DNA from: Miltoncostaea sp963770865
GTDB taxonomy: Bacteria > Actinomycetota > Thermoleophilia > Miltoncostaeales > Miltoncostaeaceae
Assembly (NCBI GenBank): GCA_963770865.1
Contig: CAVYRD010000009.1
Coordinates: forward strand, 62,001 to 126,000
DNA: 64,000 bases
Direction: 5' to 3'
A model generated the notes under the pieces. It did no database searches and was not told the origin of the DNA. It saw only the letters and a program-made list of their open reading frames with translations. This document shows, one piece after another, positions 33,581-41,009 of this stretch. Every line of letters starts with the position of its first letter. Positions within the stretch are counted from its first letter, which is position 1. The position numbers were made by a program, and so were the translations under genes.

Positions 33581-34532
33581 CGTAGTCCGCCGCCCGCGCG
33601 GTCCAGCGCGCCCGGTCCGCCCCGGGCTCGCGCATCCGCCAGACGGCCAGCTTCGCGCGCACGAGTGAGCGCATGACGGCGTAGACCTGCAGCAGCCGCT
33701 CCGGCGGGTCGTCGCCGGCCAACCGCCGGTACTCCTCGAGGAAGGCCGCGCCGACCTCCGGCGCCCCGAGCCGCTCGCACTCGAGGGCGAGGTACGCGAG
33801 CTCGTCGACCGGGTCGAGGATGCGCAGGTCCCGGGCGAACTCGAGGCAGTCGATCACCGCCGGCACGGGCCCGAGGGCGACGTGCTCCGGGCGCAGATCG
33901 CCGTGGCCCTCGACCACCCGGCCCGCGGCGACGCGGGCATCGAGCAGCCCCGGCGCCGCGTGCAGCGCCGCCAGGGCCGCGTCGGCCGCGGCGTCGATGT
34001 CGCCGACGGGCAACCCGTCCCGGGGGTCGACCAGCTCGTGCCGGGCGGCGAGCAACTCCCGCTCGATCCTCTCGCGATACTCCTGCGCGCCGACGCCGGC
34101 GAAGGGCGCCGCCCGGTAGAAGCGGGCCAGCAGCGCTGCGGCGGCGCGGTGCTCGCCCGGGCGCAGCCGGCCCTCGACGATCTTGCGGTCGAGCATGCGG
34201 TCGGCGCCGAGGCGCCGCATGTGCACCACCCAGTCGACCGCGACGCCCTCACCGCCCACGCGGAGCGCCCCGCCGACCCGCGCCACCGGCAGCACGCCCA
34301 GGTAGACGTCCGCCGCGAGGCGGCGGTTGAGCCGTACCTCGTCCTCGCAGGCCCGGCGGCGACTGGCGGGCGTGCGATGGTCCAGGAAGGCGTACCGCAC
34401 GGGCTTCTTCAGCTTGTACGCCCGGGTCTCGGTGAGGAAGACCCACGACATGTGCGTCTCCACGACCTCGATCCGGGTGGGCCGGTCGGGAAACGCGTCC
34501 GGGCGGGCGAGCGCCTCGGCGACGGGCGTCAC
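33543..34532 (-). CDS. Phosphotransferase-fold (APH-like) protein
   Basis: 329 residues from GTG 34532, overlapping the acoC stop (GTGA). Aminoglycoside-phosphotransferase-like kinase fold of the COG2187 type. The Brenner-like motif VVEGHGDLRPEHVAL with the catalytic Asp, and the metal-binding VIDCLEFARDLRILDPVDEL segment, are typical; the N-terminal lobe has KLKKPVRYAFLD with the ATP-contacting lysine. No antibiotic context is present. Members often act on small hydroxylated metabolites, which is unknown here. As the last gene of the acoXABC run it may have a metabolic role linked to acetoin or a related diketone. Confidence 0.78.
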   Translation of the reverse strand: MTPVAEALARPDAFPDRPTRIEVVETHMSWVFLTETRAYKLKKPVRYAFLDHRTPASRRRACEDEVRLNRRLAADVYLGVLPVARVGGALRVGGEGVAVDWVVHMRRLGADRMLDRKIVEGRLRPGEHRAAAALLARFYRAAPFAGVGAQEYRERIERELLAARHELVDPRDGLPVGDIDAAADAALAALHAAPGLLDARVAAGRVVEGHGDLRPEHVALGPVPAVIDCLEFARDLRILDPVDELAYLALECERLGAPEVGAAFLEEYRRLAGDDPPERLLQVYAVMRSLVRAKLAVWRMREPGADRARWTARAADYVRLARDHGRRLG

Positions 34533-35653
34533 GCGAGGCGCGACGGCTCCTCCAGCAGGGCGATCACCTGGTCGAGGAAGGCGGCCGCGGGCTCGCCGTT
34601 GACGACACGGTGGTCGATCGTGAGGCTCAGGACCATCAGCATCCGGGGGACGACCTGGCCGTCGATCACGGCGGGGCGCTGACGGGCGCGGCCCACGCCG
34701 AGGATGGCGGACTGCGGCAGGTCCAGGAGCGGCGTGAAGGCGTCGATGCGGTGCCCTCCGAGGCTGGTGACGGTCATGACGGCCCCCTGGGTCTCCGGGG
34801 AGGTGATCGCGCCGGCGCGCGTCCGCTCGGCGAGCGCGCGGAGCTCCTCTGCGAGCCGGTCGAGGCCCGTGCCGTCGGCCGCCCGCAGGACCGGAACGAC
34901 GAGCCCGTCGTCCACCGCCACGGCGACGCCGATGTCGACGGCGGCGACGGGGACCAGGCCCTCCGCGGTCCAGCGCCGTGCCATCCGGGGGTGGTCGCGG
35001 AGCGCCAGGGCGCACGCGCGCACCACCGCCGCGGTGTAGGAGGGCCCGCGGCCCGAGGACGCGCCGAGGCGCGCGAGCTCCGCCGCGAGATCGGTTGCGT
35101 CGGCTTCGGCCGTCAGCGTCAGCTGCGCCGCCTCGCGCAGGCCGGCGGTCAGGCGGGTGGCGATCGTGCGGCGCATCGGCGACAGGGCCTCCGACTCGAC
35201 GGTCCCCTCGGCGGTGCCGGTGGGGGCCATGCGCACGTCCGCCTCGACGATGCGGCCACCGGGTCCGGTCCCCGACACGGTGGCGAGGTCGACGCCCAGC
35301 TCCCGGGCGAGCCGACGCGCCGCGGGCGAGGCGGGGACGACCGGGGCGACGCGCCCGGCCGGGTGCGCGGGCCCGGCCGGGTGTGCGGGCGCCTGCGGCG
35401 CGAGCGCATCGGCGACGCCCACCTCGATCACCGCGATCGGGTCCCCCTGGCGCACCACGTCGCCCTGCGCGACAAGCTCCTCGACGAACAGCCCGTCGGC
35501 GGGGGCGCGCACCTCCTCGCTGACCTTCTCCACCTGCACCTCGGCGACCAGGTCGCCGGCCCGCACCACGGTGCCGGGGACGACGAACCAGGTGACGATC
35601 ACCCCCTCCTCCACCTCCTCGGAGAGCGTGGGCATGAGGATCTCCTGGCGCAT
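34529..35653 (-). CDS. acoC: Dihydrolipoyl acyltransferase (E2) of an acetoin/2-oxoacid dehydrogenase
   Basis: 374 residues from ATG 35653. One lipoyl domain (about 1-80, lipoyl lysine in VEKVSEEV), a short Ala/Pro-rich linker (HPAG repeats), an E3/E1-binding domain (about 107-140, SPAARRLARELGVDL, GTGPGGRI), and the catalytic acyltransferase domain to the end. The active-site motif reads DHRVVNG at 347-353, where most E2 proteins have DHRxxDG; the histidine is kept but the usual Asp is replaced by Asn352. It forms the core to which E1 alpha/beta dock. E3 is not in the window. Confidence 0.9.
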   Translation of the reverse strand: MRQEILMPTLSEEVEEGVIVTWFVVPGTVVRAGDLVAEVQVEKVSEEVRAPADGLFVEELVAQGDVVRQGDPIAVIEVGVADALAPQAPAHPAGPAHPAGRVAPVVPASPAARRLARELGVDLATVSGTGPGGRIVEADVRMAPTGTAEGTVESEALSPMRRTIATRLTAGLREAAQLTLTAEADATDLAAELARLGASSGRGPSYTAAVVRACALALRDHPRMARRWTAEGLVPVAAVDIGVAVAVDDGLVVPVLRAADGTGLDRLAEELRALAERTRAGAITSPETQGAVMTVTSLGGHRIDAFTPLLDLPQSAILGVGRARQRPAVIDGQVVPRMLMVLSLTIDHRVVNGEPAAAFLDQVIALLEEPSRLA

Positions 35654-35669
35654 CGTCCCCGGCCTCCGC

Positions 35670-36692
35670 TCAGCGCCCGACCAGCGCGGACGCCGCGGCC
35701 GCGATGGTGTCGGCGTTCGGCAGGCAGAACTGCTCGAGCGGACGGCTGTAGGGGATCGGCACGTCCGGGAAGGCGAGCCGCGCCGGCGGGGCGTCGAGGA
35801 AGTCGAACGCCTCCTCGATGGCCACCGCCATCACCTCCGCGCTCATCCCGAAGGAGCGGTAGTCCTCATCGACCACGAGCAGGCGGCGGGTCTTGCGCAC
35901 CGACTCGGCGATCGCCTCGCGGTCGAGGGGGACGAGGCTGCGCAGGTCGATCACCTCGGCCTGCACCCCGCGGGCCGCCAGGGCGTCGGCCGCGTCGAGC
36001 GCCCGGTGCACCATCAGCGAGATGGTCGCGATCGTGACGTCGGTGCCCTCGCGCTTCACGTCGGCCTTGCCGATCGGGACGGTGTAGGACTCCTCGGGCA
36101 CCGGCCCGGTCGCCCGCGGGTTGGGGGTCATCCAGCCGAGCCCCATGACGCCCTTGTGGAAGAAGTAGAGCACCGGGTTGTCGTCGCGGATCGCGGCGGT
36201 CATCAGGCCCTTGGCGTCGTAGGGGGTGCAGGGGGCCACGATCTTCATCCCGGGAAGGTGGGCGAAGGTGCCGTAGAGCGTCTGCGAGTGCTGGGCCGCG
36301 TCCCCGTAGCCGCCGCCGATGGCCGTCGTCAGCACCATCGGGACGGTCACGTTGCCGCCCGACTCGTAGTGGATCTTCGCCATGTGGTTGTAGATCTGGT
36401 CCATGCAGACCCCGAAGAAGTCCACGAACATCAACTCCGCGATCGGGCGCATGCCCGACACGGCCGCCCCCACCGCGGCGCCGATGAAGCCGGTCTCCGA
36501 GATCGGGGTGTCCATGATGCGCTCGGGCCCGTACTTGGCCAGGAGCCCCTCGGTGGCGCCGAAGATGCCGCCGTAGATCCCGATGTCCTCGCCCATGACG
36601 AAGACGCGCTCGTCGCGCTCGATCTCCTGGCCGATGGCCTCGGCGATCGCCCGTGACGTCGTGAGCAGGCGGTCGGTCGTTGCTGTCGTCAT
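35670..36692 (-). CDS. acoB: Acetoin/pyruvate dehydrogenase E1 component, beta subunit
   Basis: 340 residues from ATG 36692, with GAGGAGG five bases upstream. Transketolase-like beta subunit: VFVMGEDIGIYGG, DTPISETGFIGAAVGAAVSGMRPIAELMF, then HSQTLYG and the C-terminal transketolase fold (RRLLVVDEDYRSFG). With AcoA it decarboxylates the oxoacid or cleaves acetoin using thiamine diphosphate and passes the acyl group to the E2 lipoyl domain. The gene starts 17 bases after acoA and ends 16 bases before acoC. Confidence 0.92.
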   Translation of the reverse strand: MTTATTDRLLTTSRAIAEAIGQEIERDERVFVMGEDIGIYGGIFGATEGLLAKYGPERIMDTPISETGFIGAAVGAAVSGMRPIAELMFVDFFGVCMDQIYNHMAKIHYESGGNVTVPMVLTTAIGGGYGDAAQHSQTLYGTFAHLPGMKIVAPCTPYDAKGLMTAAIRDDNPVLYFFHKGVMGLGWMTPNPRATGPVPEESYTVPIGKADVKREGTDVTIATISLMVHRALDAADALAARGVQAEVIDLRSLVPLDREAIAESVRKTRRLLVVDEDYRSFGMSAEVMAVAIEEAFDFLDAPPARLAFPDVPIPYSRPLEQFCLPNADTIAAAASALVGR

Positions 36693-36709
36693 CTCATCCT
36701 CCTCAGATG

Positions 36710-37693
36710 TCAGGCGAAGACGTGCTCGAGCGCCGCCTCGGCGGCCGGCTCGGGGGAGCTGCGCGCGAACGCGATCGCCTCCTCGACCTCGGCCCGGCAC
36801 GAGTCCCAGACCGCGGCTGCCTCCTGCTCGCTCAGCACGCCGGACTCGGCGAGGCGGGCCTCGTAGGCGCGGATCGCGTCGCGTCGCTCCAGCTCGGCGA
36901 TCTGGTCGGCGGTGCGGTACGCCTGCGCGTCCCCCTGGAAGTGGCCGAGCAGACGGTCGGTCTTCACCTCGATCAGGGACGGGCCGGCGCCACGGCGGGC
37001 CCGCGCCACGGCCTCGCCGGCCGCCTCGTAGACGGCCACCGGGTCGTTGTCGGGGATGAGCACGCCCGGGATGCCGTAGGCGGCGGCGCGGTCGCTGTTG
37101 TTGGCGATGGCCGTGGCCTTGTCCTTGGCCACGCTGATCGCCCAGGCGTTGTCCTCGCAGACGAACACCACCCCCAGGCCCCAGAGCGCCGCCAGGTTCA
37201 GGCTCTCGTGGAACGCGCCCTGGTTGGCGGCGCCCTCGCCGAAGAAGGCGACCGCGATGTCGTCGCGACCCTGCTTCTTGAAGGCCAGCGCGTGGCCGAC
37301 GGCCGTGGGGATCCCCTCGCCCACGATCCCGCTGCAGCCGAAGGCGGGCTCCTTCGAGAAGAGGTGCATGTGGCCGCCCTTGCCGTGGCCGAGCCCGGTC
37401 TGCCTGCCGAAGATCTCGGCGGCCATCATCTTCATGTCCACCCCGTGCGCGAGGGCCTGGTGGTGGGGCCGGTGCGTCGCGGTGACCGCGTCGGTCGGGC
37501 GCAGGTGCGCGCACACCCCCGCCGCGACCGGCTCCTGGCCGGAGGACAGGTGCATCTCGCCGGGCACCGGGCCCGCGGCGATGTCGAAGGCGGGCGTCTT
37601 GCCCTCCATGTAGACCCCGACCAGGGTCTCCTCGAAGATTCGGCTTCGCACCATCTGCCGGTGCATCTCACGAAGCACGGCGTCGTCGGGCAT
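36710..37693 (-). CDS. acoA: Acetoin/pyruvate dehydrogenase E1 component, alpha subunit
   Basis: 327 residues from ATG 37693 with AGGAGG six bases upstream. Thiamine-diphosphate-binding subunit: GQEPVAAGVCAHL, THRPHHQALAHG, the GHGKGGHMH loop and the ThDP motif GEGAANQGAFHESLNLAALW (GEGA...N). The start ATG shares one base with the acoX stop (TGATG), so the genes are coupled. The order acoX-acoA-acoB-acoC matches the acetoin catabolic operon known from Gram-positive bacteria; a pyruvate or branched-chain substrate cannot be excluded from sequence alone. Confidence 0.92.
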   Translation of the reverse strand: MPDDAVLREMHRQMVRSRIFEETLVGVYMEGKTPAFDIAAGPVPGEMHLSSGQEPVAAGVCAHLRPTDAVTATHRPHHQALAHGVDMKMMAAEIFGRQTGLGHGKGGHMHLFSKEPAFGCSGIVGEGIPTAVGHALAFKKQGRDDIAVAFFGEGAANQGAFHESLNLAALWGLGVVFVCEDNAWAISVAKDKATAIANNSDRAAAYGIPGVLIPDNDPVAVYEAAGEAVARARRGAGPSLIEVKTDRLLGHFQGDAQAYRTADQIAELERRDAIRAYEARLAESGVLSEQEAAAVWDSCRAEVEEAIAFARSSPEPAAEAALEHVFA

Positions 37694-38715
37694 CACGGAC
37701 CTCCTGTCGTCGTTGGTCGTCGTGCGGTCTGCGAGAGCTCACCCCGGCCGTGCGCCTTCGCCCGGAGGACCCCGGGGACGTCCAGCACCCGCGGCCCGCC
37801 CGCGGCGAGGAGGACGCTCGCCTCCTCGCCGGCGCGCAGCACCGCCTCCCGCTCGCCGTCGAGCGCGAGGGTGCCGGGGCCGCGCATCGCCACCGGCGCG
37901 TCCGCGCCGACGTGGCGCATCTCGCGCAGCCACAGGGGCGTCAGGCGACCCGGGCCGAGCGGGGCCAGCAGTAGGCGCCCGGGACGGCCGAAGCGCAGAT
38001 GCACCCCGGGCGCGCCGGAGGGGGAGCCCGCCATGCCGGCCACGCCCGCGAGCCCCGGCACCGTGGGGTCGCCCTCGGTCACGAGCGCCTCGATCAGCCG
38101 ATCGGGATCCCAGACGGCGTGCGCCCCGACCCACTCGTCGCTCACCAGGGCGACGTCCACGAGGGCGGTGTCCTCGGGACGGCCGGCGATGGCGATCCGC
38201 CATCGCGGCACCCGCCGGACGTAGCCGGCGAACGCGTCCGGATCCTCGGCGTAGACCGCCGCGGCCAGCCCGGCCGCGGTCGGGTTGACCGACTGGGCGA
38301 AGGCGTTGTTGGTGCCACCCGGGAGGGCGACGATCACGGCGTCGGGCCAGCCCGCCGCCACCGCCCGGTTGGTGCCGTCGCCGCCGAAGGTGACCACGCA
38401 CGCCGCCCCGGCCTCCGCGAGAGCGGCGGCGGCGGCGCGCGTCTGGGCGGCACCCCGGACCCCGGACCCGCCCACCGGTCGCGCGTCGATGGCGGTCGCC
38501 TCGGGAAGCCCGGCCAGGGTCGCGAGCGCCCGCTCGACGAGCCGCGTCGGCTCGGACAGGTGCAGCACGCGCACGCCGGGAACCGCCGCCAGCCCGGCGA
38601 GGATCCGGGCCGTGACGTTGACCCGCTCGTGCACGTCGATGGTGCGCGCCAGCGATGTGATGCGGCGCACGTCCTGCGCGGCGCCGGAATGGGTGATCAG
38701 CCCCACGACGCTCAT
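37693..38715 (-). CDS. acoX: AcoX-type ATP-NAD-kinase-like protein
   Basis: 340 residues from ATG 38715. NAD-kinase-fold protein: VVTFGGDGTNRAVA is the GGDG motif of the ATP-NAD kinase family, and VIVALPGGTNNAFA fits the second ligand loop. In acetoin operons AcoX stands before acoA with the same fold; its biochemical role is not established. Its stop overlaps the acoA start by one base. The ATG has only a weak ribosome-binding site. Function is inferred from position and fold. Confidence 0.8.
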   Translation of the reverse strand: MSVVGLITHSGAAQDVRRITSLARTIDVHERVNVTARILAGLAAVPGVRVLHLSEPTRLVERALATLAGLPEATAIDARPVGGSGVRGAAQTRAAAAALAEAGAACVVTFGGDGTNRAVAAGWPDAVIVALPGGTNNAFAQSVNPTAAGLAAAVYAEDPDAFAGYVRRVPRWRIAIAGRPEDTALVDVALVSDEWVGAHAVWDPDRLIEALVTEGDPTVPGLAGVAGMAGSPSGAPGVHLRFGRPGRLLLAPLGPGRLTPLWLREMRHVGADAPVAMRGPGTLALDGEREAVLRAGEEASVLLAAGGPRVLDVPGVLRAKAHGRGELSQTARRPTTTGGP

Positions 38716-38965
38716 GAGCCGCGCCCGGCGGGGTGTCGCCCGCCCCCGGGCCGTCCCCACGCGGCCCCGTCGGCCGGCCAGGATCCGCTCTGCCGCATGG
38801 GCCGACAGTCTGCGATCCGCCGCGCGGCGCCATCCGGGCGGCGACCCCCGGTCCTGCGGCTTTCTACGACGAAGCCCTCGAGCCGCCCGGCCCACGACCG
38901 CCGGGATCTCCGGCGGAGGCCCCGCGCGACGGTCCGCAGCCCCGGCCCGGCGCCCCGGGCGAACC

Positions 38966-39280
38966 TCAGCGCGGCCAAGGGCGCCGTCCGCTGGGGCGGT
39001 CCGGGGGCGTGCTCTCGGCGGGCGCCGCCTCGGCCGCCTCCGGCCGCTCGGGCGCCGGCTCGCCGTGGCGCGCGTGGGCGCGCCAGGCCTCTCGGTCGGC
39101 CTCGTCCGCGAGAAGCGTCGTCAGCCGCCGGTCGAGGTGCGCCGAGACATCGGCCATCTCCGCCTCGAGCTTGCGCCGCACCGCGCCGTCCGCGCCGGCG
39201 CGCAGGTGCTCGGCGCGCAGGTGACGCAGGCGCTCGGCGAGGTCGAGGAGCTCCTCGCGCGGATCATCGGATCTGGTCAT
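38966..39280 (-). CDS. Small charged helical protein
   Basis: 104 residues from ATG 39280, with GAGGAGG six bases upstream (a second ATG at 39286 is too close to that site). The protein is a continuous amphipathic helix rich in Arg, Glu and Leu (EELLDLAERLRHLRAEHLRA, KLEAEMADVSAHLDRRLTTL) followed by a disordered Pro/Glu tail. Probably a coiled-coil accessory of unknown function. It overlaps the end of the transporter remnant by 17 bases. Confidence 0.6.
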   Translation of the reverse strand: MTRSDDPREELLDLAERLRHLRAEHLRAGADGAVRRKLEAEMADVSAHLDRRLTTLLADEADREAWRAHARHGEPAPERPEAAEAAPAESTPPDRPSGRRPWPR

Positions 39281-39628
39281 CGTCATCCTCCTCTGATGGG
39301 CCGTCTCCCCGACCCGACTGGCCCCATGCTGCTGCGGGACCGGCCGGCGGGCATCCGTGACCGCCCGGATGGGCGGCGGGGGGAAACGCGGCCGTGGCCA
39401 CCTCCCCGCGGCTCGCGAGCCCCACGACCCCCGCCGTCACGACGCACAGGGCCACCGCGAGCGGCGCCCCCCGGCGGGCGCCGTCGTCCAGCTCTCGCCC
39501 GCGAGGAACGGGGCCAGCGCGACCGGGACCGCCATCTGCAGGACGAGCATGGCGGGCACGACCTGGGTGGGAGACGCCCGCGGCCGACAGCGACGCGGAC
39601 CCGAACGCGACCGCGCCGGCCAGCTCAC
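39264..39628 (-). pseudogene. Truncated, frameshifted DMT/EamA-type transporter remnant
   Basis: Three consecutive minus-strand frames together spell a membrane-protein C-terminus: AGAVAFGSASLSAAG, then TQVVPAMLVLQMAVPVALAPFLAGESW, then APLAVALCVVTAGVVGLASRGEVA. The two joins require two frameshifts. It resembles the last helices of an EamA drug/metabolite transporter. The N-terminal eight or so helices are absent: the remnant begins exactly at the end of the STAS gene, as if a deletion had fused the two. Not expected to be functional. Confidence 0.55.
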
Positions 39629-40023
39629 TCCACGTCGGCGGCCTCCCAGGTGCTCAGCACGTCGTCCAGGTCCCGCTCCATGACGAATGCCGGGCGCAGG
39701 CCGGCGATGTCGAAGATGCGCCGCACGCGGCGGCGCGGGCAGACGAGCGCGAAGCGGAAGGGCTCGTGCGCGCCGGCGCGATTGCGCAGGCGCAGCAGGG
39801 CGGCCAGGCCCGACGAGTCGAGGATGGTAACGCCCGTGAGGTCCACGACGAGACGGCGCCCGGGGATCGACACGGCGTCCACGCGCTCACGGAAGCCCGG
39901 GACCGTGTAGATGTCGAGCGGCCCGCGGAGGCTCACCACCGTCACGTCGCCGACCTCCCCGATGCCGACGTCGAGGGTGCCCGGGCCTCCGGCCGGCACC
40001 GTCGAGGGGGTCAGGGTGTGCAC
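39625..40023 (-). CDS. STAS-domain anti-anti-sigma-factor-like protein
   Basis: 132 residues from a start at 40023, nine bases after the slipin gene. The STAS fold is complete: VVSLRGPLDIYTVPGFRERV, RLVVDLTGVTILDSSGLAALLRL, where Ser in DSSG is the position phosphorylated in SpoIIAA-like proteins, and a final helix. Such proteins free sigma factors or kinases by binding anti-sigma partners. No anti-sigma factor is next to it. Co-transcription with the slipin gene suggests a membrane-stress switch. Confidence 0.85.
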   Translation of the reverse strand: MHTLTPSTVPAGGPGTLDVGIGEVGDVTVVSLRGPLDIYTVPGFRERVDAVSIPGRRLVVDLTGVTILDSSGLAALLRLRNRAGAHEPFRFALVCPRRRVRRIFDIAGLRPAFVMERDLDDVLSTWEAADVE

Positions 40024-40032
40024 CGCGCCCGC

Positions 40033-40869
40033 CTACCGGCCGCCGGCCGCCGCGGGCGCCCGGTCGGGGTCGGCCGCCGTCTCCTCGTGGAGGCGCGGCA
40101 CGGCGGCGCGCTCCCGCGTGAGGAAGGCCGCGATGTCCGAGATGGCGCTCAGGAGGGGCGCGGGGAAGATGACGGTCGAGTTCTTGTCCACCGAGATCTC
40201 CACCAGGGTCTGCAGGTTGCGCAGCTGCAGCGCCAGCGGATGCGCGTCCATGATGTCCGAGGCGCGCCCGAGCTCCCCGGCCGCGAGGGCCTCGCCCTCG
40301 GCGGCGATGATCTTCGCCCGCTTCTCGCGCTCGGCCTCGGCCTGGCGCGCCATGGCGCGCTTCATCCCCTCCGGCAGCTGGATGTCCTTCACCTCGACCA
40401 GGGTCACGACGACGCCCCACTCCTCCGTCTGGACGTCGATCATCTCGCGCAGGCTGCGGTTGATGCGCTCGGTCTCCGAGAGCGTCTCGTCGAGCATGTG
40501 CTGCCCCACCACCGCGCGCAGGGTCGTCTGGGCGATCTCGTGGATGGCGGCCGCCACGTTCTCGATGGCGATGACCGACCTCACCGGGTTGACGATGCGG
40601 TAGTAGGCGACCCCCGAGATGTCCACGCTGACGTTGTCGCGGGTGATGATCTCCTGCGACGGGATCGGCATCGTCACGATGCGCAGCGAGACGCGCCGCA
40701 GGCGGTCGACGAGCGGGATGATCAGGATGAGCCCGGGCCCGCGCGCGCCCTCCCGCAGGCGCCCGAGCCGGAAGATCACGGCGCGTTCGTAGTGCTTGAC
40801 GATCCGGATCGAGGCGGCCGCGAACAGCACCGCGACGATCGCGACGACCACCAGGGCGGTGAGCACCAT
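40033..40869 (-). CDS. Slipin (SPFH/band-7 stomatin family)
   Basis: 278 residues from ATG 40869. One N-terminal membrane helix (VLTALVVVAIVAVLFAAAS), then the SPFH domain with RLGRLREGARGPGLILIIPLVD and ITRDNVSVDISGVAYYRIVNP, then a helical region ending in the IIAAEGEALAAGELGRAS segment typical of slipins. Scaffolds membrane microdomains and often pairs with a NfeD protein; no NfeD is present here. A GGAAGGGAGGG stretch just before the ATG serves as ribosome-binding site. Confidence 0.92.
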   Translation of the reverse strand: MVLTALVVVAIVAVLFAAASIRIVKHYERAVIFRLGRLREGARGPGLILIIPLVDRLRRVSLRIVTMPIPSQEIITRDNVSVDISGVAYYRIVNPVRSVIAIENVAAAIHEIAQTTLRAVVGQHMLDETLSETERINRSLREMIDVQTEEWGVVVTLVEVKDIQLPEGMKRAMARQAEAEREKRAKIIAAEGEALAAGELGRASDIMDAHPLALQLRNLQTLVEISVDKNSTVIFPAPLLSAISDIAAFLTRERAAVPRLHEETAADPDRAPAAAGGR

Positions 40870-41009
40870 CCCTCCCTTCCGATGTCCGGGACCCCATCCT
40901 CACGACGGGTCCCCGGCGGGGCATCCGGGCCGTCCCCCACCGGCGTGGTGCGCTCCCCGATCGGCCGACCGGGATAACCCGCGGCGACCGACGCGCGGCC
41001 GCACGTCGT

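Noticed and set aside
38716..38965. A possible 88-codon minus-strand gene
   Set aside because: The translation is Arg/Gly-rich without a ribosome-binding site or hydrophobic core; I see nothing convincing in this gap.
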